This document shows, in pieces, positions 25,510 to 37,288 of a stretch of 64,000 nucleotides of DNA. The translations under genes and the position numbers were made by a program. The stretch covers positions 51,038 to 115,037 of the forward strand of contig NZ_MPSB01000011.1 in NCBI RefSeq assembly GCF_001981525.1, given 5' to 3'. The notes beneath the pieces were generated by a model. The model had not been told where the DNA came from, did no database searches, and was given only the letters and a program-made list of their open reading frames with translations. The DNA comes from Sphingomonas jeddahensis. GTDB lineage: Bacteria; Pseudomonadota; Alphaproteobacteria; Sphingomonadales; Sphingomonadaceae. Position 1 is the first letter of the stretch; every line of letters starts with the position of its first letter.

Positions 25510-27071
25510 TGGCCGGCAAGCGGCAGTCGAACCACGAAGCGTGCGCCGCTCAATCGATCCTCCCGCGATTCGACGTGAATGGTGCCCCCATGCGCTTCAA
25601 CGATGGTGCGTGCAATCGCCAAGCCCAGGCCGGAGTGGCGGCCGAAGTCTTCGCGCGCCGGGCGGATCGAGTGAAATCGGCGGAAGATCGCCTCACGCGC
25701 ATCCTCCGGCACACCGGGCCCTTCATCCTCGAAACGCAAATCGAGCTTGCCGTCACTCACCCTCGCCGCGATCGACACGATGCCATTATCCGGCGAGAAG
25801 GAGACCGCATTGTCGATCAAATTCTCGAACACACGCTCGAGCCGCGCACCCTCTCCCGATACGATCAGATCCTGATCGCTTTGATGATCAAAGCGCAGCC
25901 GAACGTCATGATCGATCCCGCGATCCGCACGCTGCTCAAGGATCGCCTCCAGCATCGCGCCGACATCGACCGGCTCGAACTTGGCGCGGCTGAGCTGTGC
26001 ATCGAGGCGCGACGCATCGGAAATATCGCTGATCAGGCGATCGAGACGATGCACATCGTCGCGCACGATCGCCAGCAGTCGTTCCTGCAAAGCTGTGTCG
26101 CGCACGCTGCCAAGACCTTCCACCGCGGATCGCAAAGAGGCGAGCGGGTTCTTCAGTTCGTGCGTCACGTCAGCCGCAAAGGCTTCGGTCGCATCGATCC
26201 GGGCGCGCAGGGCCAGGCTCATGTCGGACAACGCTCGCGCTAGCATGCCGATCTCGTCACCGCGCTCGGGAAGTCGCGGAACGACGACCTCGCGCGCACG
26301 ACCGAGCCGGACGCGCACCGCGGCACGCGCAAGCCGCCGGAGCGGCCGCACGATCGTTCGCGCCAAGAACAGCGAGAGGAAGATGGAGACGAGAGTCACT
26401 ACCAACAGCACCACGCTCAGCCGGAACCGCTCCACCCGAACCGTCTGGGTCACGTCCCGCGCGTTCACGGTTATCATCAAAACGTCGGGGCCGGTCGGCA
26501 GGCGTGCTGCCGCCGTGATCACCGGTGTTCGATCCGGGGCGCGCCAGACGGTGGCTGAAGCATGGCCACCGCCTGCCGTGCGAACGTCGTTCCAAGCCGT
26601 TCCGCTATTCTGCTCGCGATAGAGCGGCGCCCGTTTCGCACGGACGACTGTGTCTATCCCGGCGTCGAGGAGGCGAGCGATGCGCTGGCCCCAGCCGTCC
26701 TTGTCGGGATCACGAAGTACGACGTTTCGTTCACCTAACGTGCGGCTATCGACGATCAGCGCGCCGTCGGGGCCGTACAGCCGTAATCGTGCGCCATTCG
26801 AGCGGGCGAGTTTGCGGATCAGGGGATCGCGATAATGGGCTGGTGCGACGCCCAGCGCTTCGGCCATCAAGCGCACCTCGTCGAGCAGTTGCTCGGTACG
26901 GTTGTCGAGCACCCGCGCACGATACGAATCGAGATAGAAGAAGCCGCCCGCTAGCAGCAGCAGCGCGAAGATATTCACCGCCAGAATGCGGCGTGTCAGC
27001 GAAACCCGACCCGACCAGCGCAGCGTCAGGTCGCTGCCGTCATTCCTCCGAGAATCGGTATCCGGCGCCAT
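25506..27071 (-). CDS. chvG: Sensor histidine kinase ChvG
   Basis: A 521-aa membrane sensor. Two membrane helices (about 27-47 and 218-238) bracket a periplasmic domain of about 170 residues. A HAMP segment follows, then a dimerisation domain with phospho-His304 in [13 protein letters not shown], and an ATPase domain (N-box near L-I-D-N-A, G-x-G-V-P, and H-S-G-L-G-L-A-I). ChvG orthologues sense acid or envelope stress in Rhizobiales. ATG at 27071 overlaps the chvI end by 32 bases. Confidence 0.93.
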   Translation of the reverse strand: MAPDTDSRRNDGSDLTLRWSGRVSLTRRILAVNIFALLLLAGGFFYLDSYRARVLDNRTEQLLDEVRLMAEALGVAPAHYRDPLIRKLARSNGARLRLYGPDGALIVDSRTLGERNVVLRDPDKDGWGQRIARLLDAGIDTVVRAKRAPLYREQNSGTAWNDVRTAGGGHASATVWRAPDRTPVITAAARLPTGPDVLMITVNARDVTQTVRVERFRLSVVLLVVTLVSIFLSLFLARTIVRPLRRLARAAVRVRLGRAREVVVPRLPERGDEIGMLARALSDMSLALRARIDATEAFAADVTHELKNPLASLRSAVEGLGSVRDTALQERLLAIVRDDVHRLDRLISDISDASRLDAQLSRAKFEPVDVGAMLEAILEQRADRGIDHDVRLRFDHQSDQDLIVSGEGARLERVFENLIDNAVSFSPDNGIVSIAARVSDGKLDLRFEDEGPGVPEDAREAIFRRFHSIRPAREDFGRHSGLGLAIARTIVEAHGGTIHVESREDRLSGARFVVRLPLAGH

Positions 27072-27744
27072 AAAGCGTCTCAATGGCGTCGAACGTCGGG
27101 TCGACCTGGCGGAACTTGCGGCGGACGCGCTTGATATGCGAATCGATCGTGCGGTCGTCGACGTAGATGTCGTCCTGATAGGCCGCATCCATCAGCTGGT
27201 TGCGGGTCTTCACGATTCCGGGGCGCTGCGCTAGCGTTTCCAGGATCAGGAATTCGGTAACGGTGAGCGTCACCGGCTCGCCGCCCCAGGTGACGCGATG
27301 GCGTGCTGGGTCCATCGACAGGCGGCCACGATCGAGCGCGGGTGGCGCTTCCACCTCGCCGGGCTCACTTGCTTGAACAACATCGGTGCGCCGAAGAATG
27401 GCGCGGACGCGGGCGATCAGCAGGCGCTGGCTGAAGGGCTTGGCGATATAATCGTCCGCCCCCATCGCGAGCCCGAGTGCTTCGTCCAGCTCGTCGTCTT
27501 TGCTGGTGAGGAAAATCACCGGGATCTGACTGCGTTCGCGCAGACGGCGCAGTAATTCCAGCCCGTCCATCCGCGGCATCTTGATATCGAAGATGGCGAG
27601 TTCCGGCGGATTTTCGATCAGCGCCTTGAGCGCCGTCTCCCCATCCGAATACACGCGCGTCAGAAAGCCTTCGGCCTGCAACGCGATCGAAACCGAGGTG
27701 AGGATGTTGCGATCGTCATCGACGAGCGCGATCGTTGCCGTCAT
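27040..27744 (-). CDS. chvI: DNA-binding response regulator ChvI
   Basis: A 234-aa OmpR-type regulator. The receiver has the acid pocket D9/D10/D11, the phosphoacceptor D53 (I-F-D-I-K-M-P) and the conserved K near 104 (A-K-P-F-S). The C-terminal winged helix ends with [15 protein letters not shown]. ChvI identity rests on this sequence plus the chvG-hprK-EIIA-ptsH order known in alphaproteobacteria. It is the first gene of the minus-strand run, and the 109-base gap to the divergent MscS gene must hold its promoter. Confidence 0.94.
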   Translation of the reverse strand: MTATIALVDDDRNILTSVSIALQAEGFLTRVYSDGETALKALIENPPELAIFDIKMPRMDGLELLRRLRERSQIPVIFLTSKDDELDEALGLAMGADDYIAKPFSQRLLIARVRAILRRTDVVQASEPGEVEAPPALDRGRLSMDPARHRVTWGGEPVTLTVTEFLILETLAQRPGIVKTRNQLMDAAYQDDIYVDDRTIDSHIKRVRRKFRQVDPTFDAIETLYGAGYRFSEE

Positions 27745-27853
27745 GAAACGGCCGTTAATGCAAAGCGCCGTTCGGCTCAATGCCGGCGGAGCTTACGACC
27801 CGGTGCGCTGCAGTGCAGTGGAACCGGATCGTGCGGTGGCATATTGATCCCGC

Positions 27854-28927
27854 ATGACTTTTGACTGGAGCGGCTGGGAAGTCCCGACCCTCATCGCCGA
27901 TCTCGCGATCGTTGCGGCCGCGGTGCTCGGCGCGCTGATGCTGCATGCGGTAGTTATGATCATCGGCCGGCGTCTCGCTGCGCGAACACCGGACTCGGTC
28001 GACGACGCTGCGCTTGCACTGTCCGCGCGGCCGCTGCGTTGGATTGCGGTCGCCGTTACACTCACCGTAAGCCGGCGGTTCCTGGATCTGCCGAAGTGGG
28101 GAAACGAACTGTGGCAATTTGCGGCCGGCATGATCGTCCCCGGGCTGGTCGGCTGGCTGCTGATCACGGTGGTGCGGGTGTACGCGCGTGCGGTCGAGCT
28201 CCGTTACGACATTGCCGTCGAGGACAATCTGCGCGCGCGCCGCCGGCGGACCCGCACGACGATCCTCAGCCGGATCGTGGTGATTGCGGTCGGAATGATC
28301 ACGGTTGCGCTGATGCTGCTGTCGATTCCCAGTATCCGCAGCGTTGGAATCACCCTGATGGCCTCAGCCGGCCTCGCGGGCCTCGCCGTGGGTGCCGCGG
28401 CGCAACCTGCGCTCAAGAACCTCATCGCCGGGATCCAACTCGCCTTCACCGAACCTATTCGGCTGGACGACGTCCTGATCATCGAAGGTGAGTGGGGCAA
28501 GGTGGAGGAGATCCGCCTGACCTATGTCGTCGTGGCGCTCTGGGATGAGCGGCGGCTGGTAGTCCCGGTGTCGCGCTTTTTGGAGATGCCGTTCCAGAAC
28601 TGGACGCGCAACACCAGCAAGTTGCTCGGCAGCGCCTTCTTCTGGCTCGATCCGACCGCGGATATCGCCAGGCTGCGGGCAAAGTATGAGGAGATCGTTC
28701 GCGGCAACCCGCGCTGGGACGGACGCGCCTTTGTGCTCCAGGTGACCGATACGAAGCCCGATGCGATCGAGGTGCGCGTCCTTGCCACTGCCAAGGATGC
28801 GCCGACCGCCTTCGACCTGCGGTGCGATATCCGCGAGGCGATGCTGGCCTTTATTCGTGAGGACATGCCCGAGGCATTGCCGCGTCGAAGGTTGATGCAC
28901 GCCCCCGATTCTATGCCGCAGCGATAG
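27854..28927 (+). CDS. MscS family mechanosensitive ion channel
   Basis: A 357-aa inner-membrane protein with several N-terminal helices and the Ala/Gly-rich pore helix (A-G-L-A-G-L-A-V-G-A-A-A-Q, near residues 175-187). The MscS beta domain follows (L-D-D-V-L-I-I-E-G-E-W-G-K-V-E-E-I, near 205-221), then V-P-V-S-R-F. It lacks large extra domains. Expected role is osmotic pressure release. It has no linked genes and is divergent from chvI. Confidence 0.93.
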   Translation: MTFDWSGWEVPTLIADLAIVAAAVLGALMLHAVVMIIGRRLAARTPDSVDDAALALSARPLRWIAVAVTLTVSRRFLDLPKWGNELWQFAAGMIVPGLVGWLLITVVRVYARAVELRYDIAVEDNLRARRRRTRTTILSRIVVIAVGMITVALMLLSIPSIRSVGITLMASAGLAGLAVGAAAQPALKNLIAGIQLAFTEPIRLDDVLIIEGEWGKVEEIRLTYVVVALWDERRLVVPVSRFLEMPFQNWTRNTSKLLGSAFFWLDPTADIARLRAKYEEIVRGNPRWDGRAFVLQVTDTKPDAIEVRVLATAKDAPTAFDLRCDIREAMLAFIREDMPEALPRRRLMHAPDSMPQR

Positions 28928-28954
28928 TTCTGGTCAGGCGCGGCGATTGTTCGC

Positions 28955-29125
28955 TTACGGCTTCAGCATGGCGTTTGATCCGGACGGCACTGCCGTCGGG
29001 CTCTTCTCCATGCTGTTCTTGCCGCTCAGATTGATGCCGGTGAATGCAACGATCCAGATCAGCGTGCCGATCGCGAGGATCACGATCATGACGCGCGCCA
29101 AGCGAGAGTTTGAGGGCCGAGCCAT
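28955..29125 (-). CDS. Small 56-aa single-pass membrane protein
   Basis: A short frame with a basic N-terminus (M-A-R-P-S-N-S-R-L-A-R), one membrane helix (about 13-32: V-M-I-V-I-L-A-I-G-T-L-I-W-I-V-A-F-T-G) and a polar tail. The positive-inside arrangement supports a real N-in membrane peptide. It lies 95 bases downstream of the nfeD-like gene on the same strand. The Shine-Dalgarno match is weak, and the longer frame running back to 29758 is a shadow. Function unknown. Confidence 0.5.
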   Translation of the reverse strand: MARPSNSRLARVMIVILAIGTLIWIVAFTGINLSGKNSMEKSPTAVPSGSNAMLKP

Positions 29126-29220
29126 AGCGGTACAACGCAGCACCCCGCCGATCGATGCCTCGCAAATGAGCTGACATCGGTAAGTCCGTAGTCTCGCGGC
29201 GTCGGCCCGTCGGCAGGGTG

Positions 29221-29667
29221 CTATGCCGGTTCGACCTGTACGATCCCAGCCGTGACCGAAACGATCCGCATCCGCGTGCCGATCGGCGCGTCCGGCCCTG
29301 CGGCCGGCCATTCGCCGTCGCCTACCCGGACACGGCCGCGTCCCGACACGATGGGATCCGCGACGACCACCGTCTCGCCCACCAGCCGCCGTGCACGATC
29401 GTTTAGCAGCGGATCGGACGTCTCGACCGGATAATCCTGATACCAGCGACGACCGATCAGCACCGTCACGACGCTCCACATGCCGAACACGCCGATCTGC
29501 GCAGCCACCGGGAGGTCCGGCAAGGCGAGGGTAGCAGCCGCGACAATCGCCGCCGCGATGGCGAGGAACACAAGGAACACGCCCGGTACTAGAAGCTCCG
29601 CAACGCCGAGTAGCACGGCCGCAGCCAGCCAGATCAGCGCTGTATGGGTGGCGAAGTCGTTTGGCAT
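29221..29667 (-). CDS. NfeD family membrane protein
   Basis: A 148-aa NfeD-like protein of the short (protease-less) class. Three hydrophobic segments lie in the N-terminal half, and a C-terminal OB-fold domain (about 90-148) contains V-G-E-T-V-V-V and G-R-G-R-V-R-V-G-D-G-E-W. It is downstream of an SPFH protein, the classic partner in membrane microdomain organisation. ATG at 29667 shares a base with the SPFH stop (TGATG). A GTG one codon earlier is possible. Confidence 0.9.
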   Translation of the reverse strand: MPNDFATHTALIWLAAAVLLGVAELLVPGVFLVFLAIAAAIVAAATLALPDLPVAAQIGVFGMWSVVTVLIGRRWYQDYPVETSDPLLNDRARRLVGETVVVADPIVSGRGRVRVGDGEWPAAGPDAPIGTRMRIVSVTAGIVQVEPA

Positions 29668-30635
29668 CACTCCGGCCTTCGCTCGCGCACCTGCGGCACC
29701 TTGGGCGTGGCACCCGAAGTGCCCGCGGCGTCGCCGAGCGCCGACCTAGCCAGTTCACCGATCCCGCCTAGTGTCCCGATCAATTGAGTGGCTTCGACCG
29801 GAAACAGGATTGTCTTGGCATTGGAGCTGGTCGCGAACTTGCCCACGGCCTCGACATATTTTTGTGCGATGAAGTAATTGAGGCTCTGGGTTCCGCCGGT
29901 CGCGATTGCATCGGAGACGACCTTGGTGGCGCGCGCCTCTGCCTCCGCGCCGCGCTCGCGCGCTTCGGCGTCGCGGAACGCCGATTCGCGCCGCCCCTCC
30001 GCCTCCAGGATTCGCGCCTGCTTCTGACCCTCAGCGCGAAGGATCTCGGAAGCGCGCATGCCTTCCGCCTCGAGGATGTTGGCTCGCTTCTCGCGCTCGG
30101 CCTTCATCTGCCGCCCCATGGCGTCGACGATGTCGGCGGGCGGGCGAATGTCCTTGATCTCAACGCGGGTAATCTTGACACCCCAGGGTGTCGTTGCGTG
30201 ATCGACCACGTTGAGCAGCCGTGCGTTGATCTCGTCGCGCTTCGACAGTGTCTCGTCGAGGTCCATCGACCCCATCACCGTCCGCAGGTTGGTGGTCGTC
30301 AACTGCAGCAGCGCGACGTGCATGTCCGAGACTTCGTACGCCGCCTTGGGCGCATCGAGCACCTGGAAGAACACCACCCCGTCGGTGGAGATCATCGCAT
30401 TGTCCTTGGTGATGATCTCCTGCCCCGGAATATCGATCACCTGCTCCATCATGTTCACCCGCCGCCCGACGCGGTAGAAGAAGGCGGGATAGAAGTTGAA
30501 GCCCGGCGCCGCCGTCGTCGTGTAGCGGCCGAAATGCTCGATCGTATATTGATAGCCCTGGCGCACGATCTTGATGCTGGCCATCAGGTACCCGAGCACC
30601 AGCACCAGGATCAGCGTGGCGGTAACAAGTGCCAT
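29667..30635 (-). CDS. SPFH/Band 7 (paraslipin, QmcA-like) protein
   Basis: A 322-aa membrane-anchored protein. One N-terminal helix (about 3-20) leads into an SPFH domain ([16 protein letters not shown]) and a long Glu/Ala-rich coiled coil (about 175-240: [15 protein letters not shown]). It ends with a hydrophobic region and a Gly/Thr-rich tail. Members assemble large cage-like oligomers, in E. coli with HflKC/FtsH-type proteases. Genetic partner is the adjacent nfeD gene. Confidence 0.92.
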   Translation of the reverse strand: MALVTATLILVLVLGYLMASIKIVRQGYQYTIEHFGRYTTTAAPGFNFYPAFFYRVGRRVNMMEQVIDIPGQEIITKDNAMISTDGVVFFQVLDAPKAAYEVSDMHVALLQLTTTNLRTVMGSMDLDETLSKRDEINARLLNVVDHATTPWGVKITRVEIKDIRPPADIVDAMGRQMKAEREKRANILEAEGMRASEILRAEGQKQARILEAEGRRESAFRDAEARERGAEAEARATKVVSDAIATGGTQSLNYFIAQKYVEAVGKFATSSNAKTILFPVEATQLIGTLGGIGELARSALGDAAGTSGATPKVPQVRERRPE

Positions 30636-30695
30636 TCGCGGTCCATCCCCTCCGTGATTGTCGCCAGCTTAGCAGGGAGAGGCGAGGGGGCCTAG

Positions 30696-32216
<1,521 letters not shown>

Positions 32217-32222
32217 CGTCCG

Positions 32223-33395
32223 ATGACGCCAGCCGCCCGTACCCAAGCAGCGATCGAACTGCTTGACGCCATCATCACCGGCACTCGCGAAGGCGGCGCG
32301 GCGGCGGACACGCTGATCGCGCGCTACTTCTCGACACGCCGCTATGCGGGGTCGAAGGATCGGCGCGCGGTGCGCGAACTTGTTTATGCCGCCATCCGCG
32401 CGTGCGGCGAGCCGCCGGTCAGTGGCCGCGCGGCAGTGCGCCTGCTCGCGATGACCCATGAAGGGCTGGCGTCCACTTTTGACGGATCGGCGCATGGGCC
32501 CGCATTGCTAGGCGCGGACGAATCAGTAGCGGCACCGGGGATCGTCCCTGCCTGGATCGGCGCGGCTCTTGACCGATCCGGCGTTCCAGCCGCCGAATGG
32601 CCCGCGCTGGTCGATCGTGCGCCACTGGACGTTCGCATCCGTCAGGACGCCGACAGCGCCGCTATATTCGCCGCGCTGCCCCAGGCCGAGCCTATCCCTG
32701 GCCTGGGCTATGGCATACGGCTTCCCGCCGGTACGGACGTTTCTGCTCTTTCAGGCGTTGTCGAAGTTCAGGACGCGGGCAGCCAGGCGGTGTCGCTTGC
32801 GGCCGACGCTTCGCCCGGCATGACGATTGTCGACCTATGCGCCGGCGCAGGAGGAAAGACCCTCGCACTTGGTGACGCGATGGGAGGGCAGGGGCGCATC
32901 ATCGCCTGTGATGTGGACCGCGCCCGCCTCTCGCGCCTCGCACCGCGCGCTGCCAAAGCGGACTTGTCGATTGTCGAGACTCGGCTGCTCGATCCCGGTC
33001 GGGAGGCTGTCGAGCTTGCTGACCTCGCCGGCACTGCCGATGTCGTGTTCGTCGACGCCCCTTGTTCCGGCACTGGTACGTGGCGGCGCAATCCGGAAGC
33101 TCGTTGGCGGCTGACGTCCGACCGACTTCGTCGGTTGGTGGCGACTCAAGCGCATGTGCTTGACCTCGCCGCACCCTTGGTTCGGCCCGGTGGCGCGTTG
33201 GTCTATGTGGTTTGCTCGCTGCTGGACGATGAGGGCGCAGGGCAAATCAACGAATTCCTGTCGCGCTATCCGGATTGGCAAGTCAGCGCCCCGATGCTGC
33301 CATTCGGACGGGATCATGGCCGCGGCCGCCGCCTGACGCCCGCGCATGACGCCACCGACGGTTTTTTCGTCGCACGCCTTCTGGCGCCATGCTAA
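32223..33395 (+). CDS. rsmB: RsmB-like 16S rRNA m5C methyltransferase
   Basis: A 390-aa RNA cytosine-C5 methyltransferase. An N-terminal NusB-like region (about 1-80) precedes the Rossmann domain, whose SAM motif is D-L-C-A-G-A-G-G-K-T near residue 205. The catalytic cysteines are in D-A-P-C-S-G-T-G (Cys281, substrate release) and Y-V-V-C-S-L-L (Cys331, nucleophile). RsmB modifies C967 in E. coli; exact target here is assumed by homology. It runs directly after guaB. Confidence 0.9.
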   Translation: MTPAARTQAAIELLDAIITGTREGGAAADTLIARYFSTRRYAGSKDRRAVRELVYAAIRACGEPPVSGRAAVRLLAMTHEGLASTFDGSAHGPALLGADESVAAPGIVPAWIGAALDRSGVPAAEWPALVDRAPLDVRIRQDADSAAIFAALPQAEPIPGLGYGIRLPAGTDVSALSGVVEVQDAGSQAVSLAADASPGMTIVDLCAGAGGKTLALGDAMGGQGRIIACDVDRARLSRLAPRAAKADLSIVETRLLDPGREAVELADLAGTADVVFVDAPCSGTGTWRRNPEARWRLTSDRLRRLVATQAHVLDLAAPLVRPGGALVYVVCSLLDDEGAGQINEFLSRYPDWQVSAPMLPFGRDHGRGRRLTPAHDATDGFFVARLLAPC

Positions 33396-33429
33396 CTTCT
33401 TGATCGTTGTGCCGAAGCTGGAGCCCCTG

Positions 33430-33933
33430 ATGCGTTACACGTCCGTCGCCCTCGCCGCTGCTCTCGCTATGGTGTCGATATCGACGTCGCTGCACGGCCA
33501 GCGTCCTGACGACCAGATCGATGCCAGGTCGCTGGCATTGCTGGAGCAGGGCAAGGGCGCGCGTGCAGCGGGCAACGTTGATGGCGCGATCGATTTGCTC
33601 GAAACGGCTGTGGCGGTTGATCCGCGCAACCGGCAGGCGTTCATTGTGCTGGCGGAATTATCCGAAGCGCGGGGTCTGCCCGGCAAGGCCATCCGCCTTT
33701 ATCGTGAAGCCTTGTTGCTCGAGCCGAACGATGTCAATGCGCTGCAAGGGCAGGGTGAAGCGCTCGTTGCCAAGGGAGCCGTTGCGCGCGCCAAGGAGAA
33801 TCTGGCGCGTGTGAAAACGCTGTGTAAGGCGACTTGCCCGCAGGCAACATCTCTCGCCGCCGTGATTGCGAAGGGGCCTCCGGTCGCGACTGCACAAGCG
33901 GTGCCGCCGAAGAACCTGCCGTCAAAGAATTGA
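33430..33933 (+). CDS. Exported TPR-repeat protein
   Basis: A 167-aa protein with a signal peptide (cleavage near L-H-G-Q at about residue 23), then two to three tetratricopeptide repeats (about 35-135) recognisable from A-I-D-L-L-E-T-A-V-A-V-D-P-R-N and A-I-R-L-Y-R-E-A-L-L-L-E-P-N-D. Two Cys lie near the end of the TPR region (C-K-A-T-C). Likely periplasmic scaffold; partner unknown. ATG at 33430 is chosen because it starts the signal peptide. Confidence 0.85.
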   Translation: MRYTSVALAAALAMVSISTSLHGQRPDDQIDARSLALLEQGKGARAAGNVDGAIDLLETAVAVDPRNRQAFIVLAELSEARGLPGKAIRLYREALLLEPNDVNALQGQGEALVAKGAVARAKENLARVKTLCKATCPQATSLAAVIAKGPPVATAQAVPPKNLPSKN

Positions 33934-34020
33934 AGCGCGCGCTGGTGGCGTAACTCATTGCGTCAGGGCGCGAACGCCGACCTACCGCGATCCACGTTCG
34001 GTCGCTGCTTCACCAAAGCA

Positions 34021-34839
34021 TCACCCGCTAAGCCGGCGCGCCACCGCGACGAACTCCGCGACGCTCACCGTTTCCGCGCGACGTGTCGGATCGATCCCTT
34101 CAGCCTCCAACGCCTCCAGCGCCCCTGGTATAGCGCGAAGACTTTGTCGAAGCATCTTGCGGCGCTGACCGAAGGCTGCTGCGGTCAGCGTCTCCAATCG
34201 TGCTAGCTTCACCCCGGCGGGCGCTTCATTCGGCACGATATGTACCACCGCAGACATGACCTTAGGGGGCGGCGTGAAAGCGGAGCGGTGGACGGGCATG
34301 GCGATTCGGGGCGAGCTGCGCCATTGCGCCAGGACTGCAAGCCGCCCGTAGGCGCCCGCGCCGGGCGCGGCGACGATGCGGTCGGCCACTTCGCGTTGGA
34401 ACATCAAGGTGAGGGATTGCCACCATGGCATCCATTCCGCGGACAGCCAGCCGACCAGCAGAGCGGTACCGACGTTGTACGGCAGGTTGGCGGTGATATG
34501 GGGCTTGCCCGTGAACAATGGCTGCGGGTCGATCGCCAGGGCGTCACCTTCGATTAAAGACAACTGACCGGGGTACGCAGCTCCAAGTTCATCGAGCGCA
34601 GGGATACAGCGCCGATCACGCTCGATCGCTGTAACCTTCGCGCCCGCGCCGAGCAGCGCGCGCGTCAACCCGCCAGGGCCGGGCCCAATTTCCAGAACTT
34701 CCGCGCCCGCGAGCTCACCAGGGATCCGGGCAATTCTTCCGAGCAACTGCGCGTCAAACAGAAAGTTTTGACCAAGCGCCTTGGACGCGCTAAGTCCATG
34801 CCGCGCGATCACGTCGCGCAGCGGGGGCAACTCGGTCAT
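34021..34839 (-). CDS. rsmA: 16S rRNA dimethyladenosine transferase
   Basis: A 272-aa KsgA/RsmA enzyme that dimethylates two adjacent adenines near the 3' end of 16S rRNA. The N-terminus S-K-A-L-G-Q-N-F-L is canonical. SAM motif I is G-P-G-P-G at about 52-56, and motif IV N-L-P-Y is at about 118-121. ATG at 34839 overlaps the pdxA stop by four bases. Last gene of the lptD-surA-pdxA-rsmA cluster. Confidence 0.96.
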   Translation of the reverse strand: MTELPPLRDVIARHGLSASKALGQNFLFDAQLLGRIARIPGELAGAEVLEIGPGPGGLTRALLGAGAKVTAIERDRRCIPALDELGAAYPGQLSLIEGDALAIDPQPLFTGKPHITANLPYNVGTALLVGWLSAEWMPWWQSLTLMFQREVADRIVAAPGAGAYGRLAVLAQWRSSPRIAMPVHRSAFTPPPKVMSAVVHIVPNEAPAGVKLARLETLTAAAFGQRRKMLRQSLRAIPGALEALEAEGIDPTRRAETVSVAEFVAVARRLSG

Positions 34840-35864
34840 AGCTGGGGGCAAGCGGCCCGATGCGCAGAGGCTTCGGCCGCCATCGCAATCGCCGCGATCA
34901 TCGCGCCGGGCTCGGCGCGATCCGTGCCGGCCAAGGCAAAGGCGGTGCCGTGATCCGGTGAGGTACGCACTACCGGCAGACCGAGCGTGATGTTGACCCC
35001 TTCGTCAAAGTGCAGCGCCTTTAGAGGTATCAGCGCCTGGTCGTGATAGCAGCAAATGGCAGCGTCATATTGCGCACGGGCGCGTTCGTGGAACATCGTA
35101 TCCGCTGCAAAGGGGCCTGTCGCGTCGATCCCTTCTTCGCGCAGCAAAGCGATCGCGGGCTCGATCACGTCGATCTCCTCACGGCCAAGCGCGCCCGATT
35201 CGCCCGCGTGGGGATTGAAGCCAGCAAAGGCGAGGCGGGGTGTCTCGACACCGAAATTCCGGCGCAGCCCACGCGCCGTCGCCCGGCCTTTGGCCACGAT
35301 CAGATCGATCGTAAGCAATGACGCGACCTGAGCCAGCGGCACATGCGTGGTGATCGGCACCACACGCAGCGATGGCCCGGCAAGCATCATCACCGCATTG
35401 TCCTTGGCAACGCCGAAGCGTTCGGCGACGAACTCCGTCTGGCCGGGATGGGTGAAACCGATATCGTAGAGCTGCGCTTTCGAAACAGGCCCGGTAACCA
35501 AGGCGCTCGCCGCGGCCGAGCGCGCCAGGCCCGCGGCAAGCTCCAACGAATGCAGCGCGCAGCGCGCGCCATCCGCATCCGGGCGGCCCGGGACGATCTC
35601 TCCAGCGTCGTCAACGGTCAAAACAGGTAGGGCGCTGCCGAATGCGCTCGCTACATCGCGCAAGTCGGTGATGCGAGCGATTGGTCCCTGCCACACGCGT
35701 TCGATTGCCCGCGCATCACCAACAGCGAAGAACGGCTGCAATCCGGCTGCGTCACGTGCCGCCCAGGCCTTGGCAATCACCTCCGGCCCGATCCCGGCGG
35801 GATCACCCATGGAAACCGCAAGGGGCGCTATCGAGACGATCTTAACGATACTCCACGATGGCAT
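34836..35864 (-). CDS. pdxA: 4-hydroxythreonine-4-phosphate dehydrogenase
   Basis: A 342-aa NAD-dependent enzyme of pyridoxal phosphate synthesis. Signatures are [12 protein letters not shown] near residues 18-30, and [10 protein letters not shown] near 270-280, which includes a metal-binding histidine. The most credible start is the ATG at 35864, inside the end of surA (23-base overlap). Starts nearer to the surA stop are not ATG, GTG or TTG. The conserved lptD-surA-pdxA-rsmA order supports the call. Confidence 0.94.
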   Translation of the reverse strand: MPSWSIVKIVSIAPLAVSMGDPAGIGPEVIAKAWAARDAAGLQPFFAVGDARAIERVWQGPIARITDLRDVASAFGSALPVLTVDDAGEIVPGRPDADGARCALHSLELAAGLARSAAASALVTGPVSKAQLYDIGFTHPGQTEFVAERFGVAKDNAVMMLAGPSLRVVPITTHVPLAQVASLLTIDLIVAKGRATARGLRRNFGVETPRLAFAGFNPHAGESGALGREEIDVIEPAIALLREEGIDATGPFAADTMFHERARAQYDAAICCYHDQALIPLKALHFDEGVNITLGLPVVRTSPDHGTAFALAGTDRAEPGAMIAAIAMAAEASAHRAACPQL

Positions 35865-37218
35865 CGCGCCGCAGGTCGCGAAGCGCCTGCTGCGCGCGCA
35901 AGTTGACTCGCTGCTGTTCAAGCTGGCTCTGGATCTGCTCGGAGCCGGGCAGTTGCGCCGCGGCGGCGTCATCACGTCCGCACAGCACCAGCGTGCGAAC
36001 ACCTTCTTGAGGGTTGCCGAAGGGTGGTGTCGCTTGCCCAACCTGCAGATTGACCATGATGTCCTGCAACGGTGCCGGCAGATCACGAATGCGGATGGCG
36101 TCGTTCTGTACCACCTCGGCGTTGATCGTCGCGGCGACCTTCTCCACAGAGCCGCAGCCCTGTAGTTTCGTGATCGTTGAGGCGAAGCTCGCAGTTCGCT
36201 GCGAGGCCTGGGCCTGCGTAGTACCGGCCGGGAACTTGATCGTCATTTGCTTCAGGCTAAGCCGTGCATCGCGCGCATTGGCCGTCAGGACTTGCCGTTT
36301 GTCGACAAGATACAGGATCGAAAATCCTCCCGGAACCGCAATCGGCCCGACCACCTGGCCGACTTGCATCTGCGCCGCTGCCTCGCCCAATTCCGGCGGC
36401 AGTTGCGCACCGCGGACCCAGCCAAGATCACCATTAACGCCGCGCGTCGATGCTTCCGAGAAGTTGCGCGCGAAGTACCCGAACGGTGCCTGGCCCTTCT
36501 GAATTTCGGCGATCAACTGACGCGCGTTGGCGTACACTTGTTCGGTCTGATCCGGCGTCGCCGACAGATAAATTTCATTCAGGTGGAATTCGTCGGTGCC
36601 CTTTGCCGCTTCCAGCCGGTCGAGGATCGCTTTCACCTCTTCATCGCCGACGTTGACGAACGGTTCGACGCGGCGCCGCAAATAGCGCTGCCATGCCAGC
36701 TCCCCTTCGATCTGGCGCTTCATGGATCGCTCGGACGATCCCTGTTCGCGCAAAAAGGTTCGGAACTGTTCAGGCGTCCGATTGAAGTTCTGCGCAACCC
36801 GCACGAAGCTTTGGTTCAGCTCATCGTCGGTAATCGTGATGTCCGCGGTCTTCGCCTGCTGGATCTGCAGCACTTCGTCGATCAACTGGCGCAGCACTTG
36901 AAGGCGAAGACGGTCAAGATCCTCCGGCTTCAGTTCAACATTGTTGGCGGCCGTGATCAGCGCCATACGTTGATCCACATCGGTGCGGGTCAACACATTG
37001 TCATTGACGATGGCGGTCGCCTTGCGAACGTTGGGATCAACGTTGCCGAAAACCTGAAGATTCTGCGGGATGTTGAGGCCAGTGTTATCCGGCAGTGTCT
37101 GATCCTCGACGGTCACCGGCCCGGCCTGCTGACCGATTGCCGTACCGGTTGCGGCCAGCGCCAGCACCATTCCCGCGAGGCGGCCGAACCGCGCCGCCTT
37201 GTTGCCCATCGTCTTCAC
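35842..37218 (-). CDS. surA: SurA-like periplasmic peptidyl-prolyl isomerase/chaperone
   Basis: A 458-aa exported protein. A signal peptide (about 1-28) is followed by a SurA N-terminal chaperone domain (D-L-D-R-L-R-L-Q-V-L-R-Q-L-I-D-E region, about 100-180) and one clear parvulin domain (about 210-320: F-G-Y-F-A-R-N-F-S-E and L-G-W-V). E. coli SurA has two parvulin domains; the second here is weak or absent. GTG start at 37218, with an ATG three codons later also possible. Chaperones beta-barrel proteins such as the adjacent LptD. Confidence 0.92.
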   Translation of the reverse strand: MKTMGNKAARFGRLAGMVLALAATGTAIGQQAGPVTVEDQTLPDNTGLNIPQNLQVFGNVDPNVRKATAIVNDNVLTRTDVDQRMALITAANNVELKPEDLDRLRLQVLRQLIDEVLQIQQAKTADITITDDELNQSFVRVAQNFNRTPEQFRTFLREQGSSERSMKRQIEGELAWQRYLRRRVEPFVNVGDEEVKAILDRLEAAKGTDEFHLNEIYLSATPDQTEQVYANARQLIAEIQKGQAPFGYFARNFSEASTRGVNGDLGWVRGAQLPPELGEAAAQMQVGQVVGPIAVPGGFSILYLVDKRQVLTANARDARLSLKQMTIKFPAGTTQAQASQRTASFASTITKLQGCGSVEKVAATINAEVVQNDAIRIRDLPAPLQDIMVNLQVGQATPPFGNPQEGVRTLVLCGRDDAAAAQLPGSEQIQSQLEQQRVNLRAQQALRDLRRDAIVEYR

Positions 37219-37288
37219 TCGTCCCGGAATCCCATCTTGCGCGCGTCGCGCCCGTCACGGCACTGCCTTGGTGTAGCTGAACCCCGGC

